Origin: Chloroflexi bacterium 13_1_40CM_68_21 | Lineage (GTDB): Bacteria > Chloroflexota > Limnocylindria > P2-11E | Direction of reading: 5' to 3' | NCBI GenBank assembly: GCA_001917735.1 | Contig: MNEO01000047.1 | Span: 1 to 16,120 of the forward strand | Length of the DNA stretch: 16,120 nt | In this document: in pieces, positions 6,980 through 13,285 of the stretch | Numbering within the stretch: position 1 is the stretch's first letter | Layout: each line of letters begins with the position of its first letter | Notes under the pieces: model-generated | Database searches by the model: none | Told to the model about the DNA's origin: nothing | The model's input: only the letters and a program-made list of their open reading frames with translations | Program-made: the position numbers and the translations under genes

Positions 6980-7735
6980 GTGGCACGCCTCGCCGAGTGG
7001 ACCATCATCGAAGCGTCCGGGAAACGACACGTGGTGGGCGTCGGTCGAAATCTGTTCGGCGGCCTGGGCGTGACGCTCGATCGAAAGACCCTGGCCCGCT
7101 TCGACCAGACTCCGGCAGCGGATCGCTACGTCACGAGCGTCACCGGACACGTCCTGACCGTGTCGGCGCCGCGCGCCTCGAGCGATCAGCCGACGCTTAG
7201 CGTGGACGGAAGGCCGGTGCTCGGCAGCGAGACGACACTCTCAGCGCCGGTCACGATCGACGCCGCCGGCGCGGCGATCAGCGGGCAGGATCTCGCCCGT
7301 TATCAGCTGCTGCAGCGGCGCAACGGCGGCGGTGCCTGGTTCTACTGGATCGGCGGCGCCTCGCTCGTCAACTCGCTGCTCTATGCCGCGGGGACCCAGT
7401 GGGGGCTCGTCGTAGGTCTCGGGACCACGTACTTGATCGACGGGTTCGCGACCGAGCTCAGCGGAACGGTCCGGACGCCGATCTACGCGTTCGTCATCGA
7501 CGTCATGCTGGCGGGCGGCGTCATGCTCATCGGCCGAGCCGCGCGTCGCGGCCATCTAGGGTGGTACGCGGCCGGGATGGTGTTCTACCTGCTCGACGGC
7601 GTGCTCTTCGTCCTGGTGCGGGACTTCCTCGGCATCGCGGTGCACGCGTTCGCCCTCTGGGGGCTGCTGAGCGGCTGGCGCGCCGGACGGCAGCTGCGGC
7701 GGATCGAGAGCGCCGCCCTGGTGGCCGCCGCCTAA
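6980..7735 (+). CDS. Multi-pass membrane protein of unknown function
   Basis: I do not recognise a named family. The 251-residue product splits in two. Residues 1 to about 115 are a soluble, beta-rich region (WTIIEASGKRHVVGVGRN, later TLSVDGRPVLGSETTLS) with no signal peptide. Residues 116-235 contain four to five hydrophobic segments, at roughly 119-138, 142-158, 166-187, 194-213 and 216-234, separated by short loops with basic residues (GRAARRGHLG, GWRAGRQLRR). The start is a GTG at 6980 with no evident Shine-Dalgarno; a downstream GTG is possible but would shorten the soluble region. It is a single gene, its stop overlapping the stop of the convergent small gene by four bases. A role at the membrane is all that can be said. 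Confidence 0.7.
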   Translation: MARLAEWTIIEASGKRHVVGVGRNLFGGLGVTLDRKTLARFDQTPAADRYVTSVTGHVLTVSAPRASSDQPTLSVDGRPVLGSETTLSAPVTIDAAGAAISGQDLARYQLLQRRNGGGAWFYWIGGASLVNSLLYAAGTQWGLVVGLGTTYLIDGFATELSGTVRTPIYAFVIDVMLAGGVMLIGRAARRGHLGWYAAGMVFYLLDGVLFVLVRDFLGIAVHAFALWGLLSGWRAGRQLRRIESAALVAAA

Positions 7736-7743
7736 GGGCGGCG
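7726..7743. terminator. Hairpin spanning two convergent stop codons
   Basis: CGCCGCC-TAAG-GGCGGCG forms a seven-base perfect stem with a four-base loop, exactly where the rightward membrane gene (stop 7733-7735) and the leftward operon (stop 7732-7734) meet. Being symmetrical it could act on both transcripts. There is no T-run on either side, so termination is inferred only from position. Confidence 0.35.
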
Positions 7744-7989
7744 CTTCATCGCGCGCTCGTACTCGGGGAAATAGCGCTCGATCGTCGAGAGGTCGAACTC
7801 GGTCAGGATCTGTGTGTTCGGCTCGCGCGCGAGAAGGAATTCGAACGAGCGACGAATGAGGTCGGCGATATCGCCATCGCCATACCGCTCGTGTTCCGCG
7901 CGCGAGATCCGGACGCTGTGTGTCGTCGTCGTGCGATCGCGCACGGTGACATCGGCGACCCAGCCTTCGCCGGACTCACGCACGCTCAC
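7732..7989 (-). CDS. Small protein of unknown function, last gene of the acc operon
   Basis: An 85-residue acidic protein with no signal or membrane segment. The N-terminal half is beta-like (SVRESGEGWVADVTVRDR, HSVRISRAEHERYG). The C-terminal half ends in ADLIRRSFEFLLAREP and FDLSTIERYFPEYERAMKRR. The final block, FDLSxIxRYFPEY, looks to me like a recurring motif of short uncharacterised bacterial proteins, but I cannot name the family. I chose GTG at 7989, ten bases after the stop of the BCCP homologue. A TTG at 8013 would give 93 residues and a 14-base overlap; neither has a clear ribosome binding site. It is the last gene of the leftward run, so it is co-transcribed with accD, accA and the BCCP homologue. 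A role connected to carboxylase or lipid metabolism is only guilt by association. Confidence 0.7.
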   Translation of the reverse strand: MSVRESGEGWVADVTVRDRTTTTHSVRISRAEHERYGDGDIADLIRRSFEFLLAREPNTQILTEFDLSTIERYFPEYERAMKRRP

Positions 7990-7999
7990 CGCAAGGCGG

Positions 8000-8416
8000 T
8001 CAGCGGAGGGCAATGACGAAGAGCGCTTGGCCGTACTCCACCGGCGCGCCGCCGGCCACGAGGACCTCACTGATCTCGCCGTCCGCCGGCGCGCTGATCT
8101 CGGCGACGTGGCCGAGCGACTGGATGCCGCCCAGGACATCACCGCGCGCGACCGCATCGCCCGCGCTCCACTCACGCGCCGAGTTAAAGATCCCGACGGT
8201 CGTCGCATGAACGCGCTGGGTCTTCTCCATGGCGGCCTCGGCGTCGACAGCCGCGGCGGCTTTGCCCCCGCGGCCCCCGGCACTCCCGTGGCGGCGAGTC
8301 ACCGACACGGCGAAGCCGTCGGCCTCTACCTCGATGGTCGCGCCCGCCAGTCCGTCCGGCAGCCGCAGATTCAACAGATCGTCGACGAGCCCGAGCAGCG
8401 GGTCGGTCTCGCTCAT
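8000..8416 (-). CDS. BCCP homologue lacking the biotin-accepting lysine
   Basis: The 138-residue protein has the two-part architecture of AccB (biotin carboxyl carrier protein). The N-terminal segment LGLVDDLLNLRLPDGLAGATIEVEADG.. resembles the BCCP region that contacts biotin carboxylase. A Gly/Ala-rich linker (about 43-62) follows, then a C-terminal biotinyl domain (about 69-136) ending in GGAPVEYGQALFVI. In BCCP the hairpin reads I-EAMKM-MNEI. Here the aligned residues 98-107 are I-QSLGH-VAEI without any gap, so the modified lysine is Gly102. The only lysines are K52 and K65, outside the hairpin. The segment before the hairpin is also shorter (VGIFNSAREWSAGDAV), lacking the usual P-x-PFVEVG. 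It cannot act as a normal carboxyl carrier. A non-biotinylated regulatory or structural subunit, as with plant BADC proteins, is the leading idea. The ATG at 8416 overlaps the accA stop (ATGA). Confidence 0.85.
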   Translation of the reverse strand: MSETDPLLGLVDDLLNLRLPDGLAGATIEVEADGFAVSVTRRHGSAGGRGGKAAAAVDAEAAMEKTQRVHATTVGIFNSAREWSAGDAVARGDVLGGIQSLGHVAEISAPADGEISEVLVAGGAPVEYGQALFVIALR

Positions 8417-9405
8417 GCCTCGCCCCCGCCCATGGGGTCGCGGGTCGCTCTGTTCAGGATTCGCCGCCACCACGGCCGTGGTGGCTGGGGAGCCTGCCCG
8501 CCGCTCGGCTCGACGATCGTGCCGAACGCGCGGAAGCGTTCGTAGCGGAGCGACAAGAGGTCCGCGACCGGAACACGCGCGAGACGCTCGACCTGAGCGA
8601 CGAGCGCGGTCTTGATCGCTGCCGCGGTCGCGTCGTGGTCGGTGTGCGCGCCGCCGGCCGGCTCGCGGATGAGCGCGTCAACGACCCCCGTCTCCAGCAG
8701 ATCGGGACCGGCGAGCTTCATCGCGGTCGCGGCGCGCTCGGCTTCGCTCGCGCTGCGCCACAGGATCGCCGCGCAGCCCTCGGGCGAGATGACGGAGTAG
8801 GTCGCGTTCTCGAGCGCGAGGACGACATCACCGACCCCGAGCGCCAGCGCGCCGCCCGACCCGCCCTCGCCCAGCACCACGACCACGACCGGAGTCGCGA
8901 GGCGCGTCATGAGCTGGATGCTCGACGCGATCGCCTCCGCCTGGCCGCGCTCCTCGGCCTCCGGTCCGGGGTACGCGCCCGGCGTATCCACCAAGGTGAC
9001 AAGCGGGAGGTGGAACTTCTCCGCGAGCCGATAGAGCCGCATCGCCTTCCGGTAGCCCTCGGGGTACGGCATGCCGAAGTTGCGTTCGATGTTCTCCTCG
9101 GTCGAGGCGCCCTTCTGCTGCCCGACCACCACGACCGGCCGACCCGCGAGCTCGGCGATGCCACCGACGATCGCCGGATCGTCGCGGAACGCCCGATCGC
9201 CGTGCAGCTCCTGGAAGCGGTCGAAGACGCGGCCGATGATCTCGAGCGCGTGCGGTCGCGCGATGTTCCGAGCGGTCTGGACGGCCTGCCATGCGCTGGG
9301 CCGCCCGGCGGCGAGCTGCGCGGCGTCGGTGACGAGACCCGCCTCGATCGCGAGGTGGCCGTTGCCCTCCCCGGCGTGACGCGTACGGACGATGCGGTCA
9401 AGCAT
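8413..9405 (-). CDS. accA: Acetyl-CoA carboxylase carboxyltransferase subunit alpha
   Basis: With AccD, this subunit moves the carboxyl group from carboxybiotin to acetyl-CoA to form malonyl-CoA. About 330 residues, crotonase-type fold. Clear AccA blocks: HGDRAFRDDPAIVGGIA (about 68-84), RNFGMPYPEGYRKA (108-121), VDTPGAYPGPEAEERGQ (139-155), the oxyanion-forming GEGGSGGALALGVGD (179-193) and YSVISPEGCAAILW (about 200-213). The N-terminal helical region is shorter than in E. coli AccA, and the C-terminus has a Pro- and Arg-rich tail (PQPPRPWWRRILNR). I chose ATG at 9405; GTG at 9411 is two codons earlier and equally possible, and neither has a ribosome binding site. The gene follows accD by about 20 bases and overlaps the BCCP homologue by four. 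Confidence 0.95.
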   Translation of the reverse strand: MLDRIVRTRHAGEGNGHLAIEAGLVTDAAQLAAGRPSAWQAVQTARNIARPHALEIIGRVFDRFQELHGDRAFRDDPAIVGGIAELAGRPVVVVGQQKGASTEENIERNFGMPYPEGYRKAMRLYRLAEKFHLPLVTLVDTPGAYPGPEAEERGQAEAIASSIQLMTRLATPVVVVVLGEGGSGGALALGVGDVVLALENATYSVISPEGCAAILWRSASEAERAATAMKLAGPDLLETGVVDALIREPAGGAHTDHDATAAAIKTALVAQVERLARVPVADLLSLRYERFRAFGTIVEPSGGQAPQPPRPWWRRILNRATRDPMGGGEA

Positions 9406-9426
9406 GGACACGCTAGTGACGCGGCA

Positions 9427-10278
9427 CTAAAGGCTCCACCGCAGGTCCTGGCCCGCGATGCGGAACGCGTTCAGAAAAAAGGCGATCCGTTCCTTGAGCT
9501 GCGTGCGGGGGACGACCTGATCGACGAAGCCGTGCTCGAGGAGGAACTCGGCACGTTGGAATCCCTTCGGCAGCTTCTCGCCGATCGTCTCGCTCGTGAC
9601 GCGCGCGCCGGAGAAGCCGATCAGAGCCCCCGGCTCGGCGAGCACGATGTCGCCCAGCGACGCGAACGATGCCAACACGCCGCCTGTGGTCGGATCGGTC
9701 AGGACGCTGATGAACGGGATCCGGGCCTCGTCAAGCCGTGCGAGCGCGGCGACCGTTTTCGCGAGCTGCATGAGTGCGATGGTCCCCTCCTGCATCCGTG
9801 CGCCGCCGGATGCGGAGACGATCACCAGCGGCTTGCGCTCGGAGAGGGCGCGCTCCGCGGCGCGCGTGAGCTTCTCGCCCACCACGCTACCCATCGAGCC
9901 GCCCATGAACTCGAAGTCCATGACCGCCAGCACGATCGGGATGCCCGCGAGCGAGGCGTCGCCGGTGAGCACCGCATCCTTGTGCCCGCTCCTGGCCTGC
10001 GCCGCGGCGATGCGTTCGGGATACGGCTTGCTGTCGACAAAGCCGAGCGGGTCGGAGGACACGATGTCCGCGTCGGTCTCGCTGAACGAGCGCGGATCGG
10101 CGAGGAGCTCGACGCGCCCTGCCGCGTCGAGCTTGAAGTGGTGACCGCATTTGGAGCACACGCTCTGGTTGCGCTCGAGCTGTTTGTTGAACAGCATCTC
10201 GCCGCAGCTCGGGCACTGCGTCCAGAGATGTGACGGGAACTCTTTCGGCTTGCGGCCGAAGGGATTGCGCAGCCTCAT
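9427..10278 (-). CDS. accD: Acetyl-CoA carboxylase carboxyltransferase subunit beta
   Basis: AccD is the zinc-ribbon-bearing half of the carboxyltransferase that acts with AccA. The 283-residue product starts with a basic stretch, then the Cys4 zinc ribbon CPSCGEMLF...CSKCGHHF (Cys22, 25, 41, 44). The crotonase-fold body follows, with DFEFMGGSMGSVVGEKL, SASGGARMQEG, ISVLTDPTTGGVLASFASLGD and GFSGARV. The zinc ribbon is complete. The ATG at 10278 overlaps the degV stop (ATGA), with GAGGA at 10285-10289 six bases upstream, and the family N-terminus begins exactly there; the longer open frame upstream is antisense noise over degV. The four-gene order accD, accA, BCCP homologue, small protein is tightly packed. 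Confidence 0.96.
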   Translation of the reverse strand: MRLRNPFGRKPKEFPSHLWTQCPSCGEMLFNKQLERNQSVCSKCGHHFKLDAAGRVELLADPRSFSETDADIVSSDPLGFVDSKPYPERIAAAQARSGHKDAVLTGDASLAGIPIVLAVMDFEFMGGSMGSVVGEKLTRAAERALSERKPLVIVSASGGARMQEGTIALMQLAKTVAALARLDEARIPFISVLTDPTTGGVLASFASLGDIVLAEPGALIGFSGARVTSETIGEKLPKGFQRAEFLLEHGFVDQVVPRTQLKERIAFFLNAFRIAGQDLRWSL

Positions 10279-11138
10279 AGGGCGTCCTCGGAACGGTACC
10301 AGCAGAGGCCAATGACGCCGGGCCCGGCACGCGCGCCGATGACCGGCCCGGCCTCGGCCAGCCAGTGCTCCACGCAGTGGAATTGAGCCTGCGCCCAGTC
10401 GGCGAGAGCCCGCGCTCGCTCCGGGTCGTTTGTGTGCATCGTGCAGGCGTTGACCCGCGAGCCGGGCGGCAAGCGCTGCTCGATCAATTCTTTGAGGCGA
10501 GCCGTGGCCTTCTCCCGCGTCCGTACGCGATCGATAGGCGCGACCACCCCGTCCTTGACCTCGAGGATCGGCTTCACGGCGAGGAGCGAACCGAAGAGCG
10601 CCGCGCCACCTGAGATACGGCCGGACCGCTTCAGATATTCGAGCACGTCCGCGGCGGCGAGGAGGTGGACCTTGCCCGCCAGACGGCGCGCTATCCGCAC
10701 GCCGTCTTCGAACGAACGCCCATCGCGGCGCGCCCGCGCGCATGCGGTCCCGATAAGGGAGATCGCACCGGCCAGTGTGCGGGTGTCGACGACCTCGATG
10801 CGCGCGTCACCGATCTGCTGCGCGGTCGCCGACGCAACCGAGTACGTGCCCGACAGCTCGCTTGCGATCGTCAGCACGATCATCTTCTTCGTGCCTTCGG
10901 CGATGAGCTTCTCGTAGACCTCGCGGCACTCGCCCATCGAAGGCTGCGATGTGCCGGGCTTCGCGTCCGGGGCCGCGATCCTCCTGTAGAACTCGTCCGC
11001 CGTGAGATCGACGCCGGCGGTGTAGGACTCGTTCCCTATGTCGACATGCAGCGGCAGCGGACGGATATCGAGCTCGCGGTCCATCCCCGGCGGGAGAGAC
11101 GCGGTCCCATCGATGACGATCGCGTAGCGATCGCTCAC
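10275..11138 (-). CDS. DegV-family fatty-acid-binding protein (FakB-like)
   Basis: DegV/FakB proteins hold a single fatty acid and, with the kinase FakA, present it for phosphorylation during incorporation of exogenous or recycled fatty acids. The 287 residues are the usual length. Family landmarks: IDGTASLPP (about 9-17, where most members have D-S/T-T-A-D-L), PGTSQPSMGE (61-70), IASELSGTYSVASATA (91-106), VVDTRTLAGA (117-126) and LEYLKRSGRISGGAALFG, followed by the conserved LLAVKPILEVKDGVV. The start is GTG at 11138, overlapping the birA stop (GTGA) with no separate ribosome binding site, so coupled translation is likely. Sitting between birA and accD it fits a lipid-metabolism context. 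No FakA kinase is in the window. Which fatty acid it binds is unknown. Confidence 0.9.
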   Translation of the reverse strand: MSDRYAIVIDGTASLPPGMDRELDIRPLPLHVDIGNESYTAGVDLTADEFYRRIAAPDAKPGTSQPSMGECREVYEKLIAEGTKKMIVLTIASELSGTYSVASATAQQIGDARIEVVDTRTLAGAISLIGTACARARRDGRSFEDGVRIARRLAGKVHLLAAADVLEYLKRSGRISGGAALFGSLLAVKPILEVKDGVVAPIDRVRTREKATARLKELIEQRLPPGSRVNACTMHTNDPERARALADWAQAQFHCVEHWLAEAGPVIGARAGPGVIGLCWYRSEDAL

Positions 11139-11890
11139 AAAAGACGCACGTCGCCCGCGAGGACGCGCTCGTCACCCACGATCAGCGCGCCGTCCTCGGC
11201 GATGTCGCGCGCGATGCCGCGCGCTGCCGTTCGGCCCTCACGCAGTACCTCGACCTGCTGACCGAGCACCGTCGCGCGCCGGCGCCATTCGTCGAGGGCC
11301 GCGCGGCGCTGGGACCGGTCCGCGACGCGGTCCAGCTCGCTGGTGAGCCGCACGAGCAGCGGAAGCCGGTCGACGGTGTGGCCGGCGAGCGCGAGCGATG
11401 TCGCGCTCTCGCGAAGATCGGGCGGGAAGTCGTCGCGACGCTGATGGACGTTTACGCCGATACCGAGCACCAGCGAACCACCCTCCCCGTCGGTCGTCGC
11501 GTGGGCCAGTGCGCCGGCGACCTTCTTCTGGCCGACCTCTACGTCGTTCGGCCATTTTAGGCGGGCACCCGTAACACCGAGTGCGTCGAGCGCGCGCGCC
11601 ACCGCGACTCCGGCCAGAAGCGCGAACAGCGCCGGTTCCGCCGGCGCGGGACGGAAGAGCCACGACGCGAGGAGGCCAGCGCGCGCGGGAGCGAGCCACG
11701 ACCGTCCGTGCGTCCCGCGACCGTCGGTCTGCTCCTCGGCCACGACCACGAGTGGCGGCGCTCCCGACCCAGCGAGCTCGCGCGCGCGGTCTTGCGTAGA
11801 CGGGAGCGACGCGTGGTACTCGATGGCGCGTCCGAGCTCGAGCTCGAGGGCGCTCCGTACCGCAGGGATCGCGAGGAGCGCGAGGCGCAT
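11135..11890 (-). CDS. birA: Biotin--[acetyl-CoA-carboxylase] ligase
   Basis: BirA activates biotin to biotinyl-5'-AMP and transfers it to the carrier lysine of BCCP. The 251-residue product lacks an N-terminal winged-helix domain, so it is a class I ligase and not a repressor. Visible motifs: STQDRARELA (about 31-40), EEQTDGRGTHGRSW (52-65), LKWPNDVEVGQKKVAGAL (111-128; Lys112 and Lys123 in the usual positions) and LGIGVNVHQ (142-150), then a small C-terminal SH3-like domain (GQQVEVLREGRTAARGIARDI). The biotin-binding loop, GRGRRGR in E. coli, reads GRGTHGR here; Thr60 occupies the place of E. coli Arg118. The ATG at 11890 shares one base with the preceding TGA (TGATG). Its neighbour degV and the acc genes fit the function. 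Confidence 0.93.
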   Translation of the reverse strand: MRLALLAIPAVRSALELELGRAIEYHASLPSTQDRARELAGSGAPPLVVVAEEQTDGRGTHGRSWLAPARAGLLASWLFRPAPAEPALFALLAGVAVARALDALGVTGARLKWPNDVEVGQKKVAGALAHATTDGEGGSLVLGIGVNVHQRRDDFPPDLRESATSLALAGHTVDRLPLLVRLTSELDRVADRSQRRAALDEWRRRATVLGQQVEVLREGRTAARGIARDIAEDGALIVGDERVLAGDVRLL

Positions 11891-12378
11891 CAGCGCCCGG
11901 CGAGGATGATGGGGACGCGCACGATCTCGTCAATGTTCCCGTCGCGCGGGCTGCGTGTGAAGACCTCGGCGAAGCCGATGACATCGGATGGCGGGTCGGT
12001 GTACGTCGCGGTGATGCTGAAGGTGCCGCGCGAGGGCGCGCCGGCGGTGGCCGTGGTGATGCCACCGGCGAGGACACGGCCCGCGGTGTCGGTCACCTGC
12101 CAGATGAGATTCGCCTCGAAGACGCTCGCGTCGCCGCTGATCGTGAGCGGGCTCTTCACGCGGGAATGCGCGAGCGGCTCGCGCACCACGATCAGCCCGC
12201 GCGCCGAGATCAGCGGGGTCGGCGCGGGCGTCGGTGTCGCGGTCGGGCTCGCCGTCGCGGTCGGCAGCGCCGTGGCTGTCGACGTTCGGACGGGCGAGGC
12301 CGTCGGCGTCGTGACCACGATCCGCTGATCGACGCAGGCGCTCATCAGGAGCACGGCCGCGAGCGGGAGGGCTCTCAC
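11890..12378 (-). CDS. Lipoprotein with Gmad2 domain
   Basis: The 162-residue product has a short lipoprotein signal ending in the lipobox LMSAC, so Cys15 is the predicted lipidated residue. A Thr/Pro/Ser-rich spacer follows (about 23-56, repeated TATASPTAT-like units). The C-terminal 100 residues match the Gmad2 immunoglobulin-like domain: LIVVREPLAHSRVKSPLTI, then SGDASVFEANLIWQVTD, GRVLAGGITTATAG, RGTFSITATY, and the ending VFTRSPRDGNIDEIVRVPIIL. Gmad2 domains occur in spore-germination proteins and in many surface lipoproteins of non-sporulating bacteria, where they are thought to mediate extracellular binding. No sporulation gene is in the window. The start is GTG at 12378, overlapping the thrB stop (GTGA). 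Its presence inside a metabolic operon is unexpected. Confidence 0.85.
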   Translation of the reverse strand: MRALPLAAVLLMSACVDQRIVVTTPTASPVRTSTATALPTATASPTATPTPAPTPLISARGLIVVREPLAHSRVKSPLTISGDASVFEANLIWQVTDTAGRVLAGGITTATAGAPSRGTFSITATYTDPPSDVIGFAEVFTRSPRDGNIDEIVRVPIILAGR

Positions 12379-13283
12379 GAACGCCGGACCTGAGCTCCCG
12401 CGGCGCGGACCCGCACCACGCGGCCGCGAGCCATCGTGCCCACGGCGTGCGCGGACTCCTCCATAGCCGCGGCAACGCGGTCAGCCAATCGTGCCGGCGC
12501 GAATGCGACGACGCTCGGTCCGGCGCCCGAGAGTGCCGCGCCAAACGCTCCGGCGCCACGGGCGGCGGCGATGATGTCGTCGAGGCCGGTCACGAGGTGG
12601 GCGCGGGCGGGTTGATGCAGCCGGTCGACCATCGCGATAGAGAGCAGCGCTCCGTCGGATCGGAGCACCGCCGCGAGGAGCGCCGCGGCGTGCGCCAGGT
12701 TGAAGACGGCGTCGGCGCGCGGGACGCTGGCCGGAAGCACCGCGCGCGCCTTTTCAGTGGCGAGCGGCTCGCGCGGGATCAGCAGGCAGATGCGCCACGC
12801 TCGCGGGAACGCGATCCGCGTCGCCACAGGCCCATCGTCGCCCGGGAGCGCGACTGTGAACGCGCCGTACAGCGCGGCGGCCACATTGTCGGCGTGGCCT
12901 TCAACCTCGCTCGCGACACGAAGGAGCGAACGGCGGTCGAGCGGCTCGCCCATCAGGGCGTTCGCCGCGACGACGCCGCCGACGATGGCCGCGGCGCTCG
13001 AGCCGAGGCCGCGGCCGACCGGGATGGCCGACCGTTGCGTCACGTGATAGGCGCCGAGGGTCTCGGCGGCAGCCTTCGCCGCGGCGCGCGCCGACACGAC
13101 GAAGAGGTTGTCCTCGCCGTTCGGGATCCCGTCTCCGCCGCCATCCCCTTCGGCATTGACCGACCAGCTCCGGGCCGGACGCAGCTCGTATTCCGCGAGA
13201 AGAGGAAGGGCGATCGCGAAGGAGTCGAAGCCGGGGCCGAGATTGGCGCTCGAGGCGGGCACGCGCACGCGAAGCTCCCCCAC
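12375..13283 (-). CDS. thrB: Homoserine kinase
   Basis: ThrB phosphorylates L-homoserine with ATP to O-phosphohomoserine, the substrate of ThrC. The 302-residue protein is a GHMP kinase: VRVPASSANLGPGFDSFAIAL at the N-terminus (about 6-26), the ATP-binding IPVGRGLGSSAAAIVGG (87-103), EGHADNVAAALYGAF (about 130-144) and the C-terminal GAFGAALSGAGPSVVAF motif. I chose GTG at 13283, two bases after the thrC stop, because GAGG at 13292-13295 lies eight bases upstream and the family sequence starts immediately; the frame is open further upstream but there it runs antisense-like through thrC. The order thrC then thrB is common outside the enterics. The 3' end overlaps the lipoprotein start by four bases. 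Confidence 0.94.
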   Translation of the reverse strand: MGELRVRVPASSANLGPGFDSFAIALPLLAEYELRPARSWSVNAEGDGGGDGIPNGEDNLFVVSARAAAKAAAETLGAYHVTQRSAIPVGRGLGSSAAAIVGGVVAANALMGEPLDRRSLLRVASEVEGHADNVAAALYGAFTVALPGDDGPVATRIAFPRAWRICLLIPREPLATEKARAVLPASVPRADAVFNLAHAAALLAAVLRSDGALLSIAMVDRLHQPARAHLVTGLDDIIAAARGAGAFGAALSGAGPSVVAFAPARLADRVAAAMEESAHAVGTMARGRVVRVRAAGAQVRRS

Positions 13284-13285
13284 TG

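Noticed and set aside
5789..7150. A 453-codon leftward open frame opposite the Asp-box gene.
   Set aside because: Antisense shadow with Arg/Val-rich low-complexity sequence; it also crosses the hairpin at 6873-6909 and no motif is recognisable.
8635..10233. A 532-codon rightward open frame opposite accA and accD.
   Set aside because: It is exactly antisense to two strongly conserved genes, is rich in Arg, Asp and His as such shadows are in high-GC DNA, and shows no domain.
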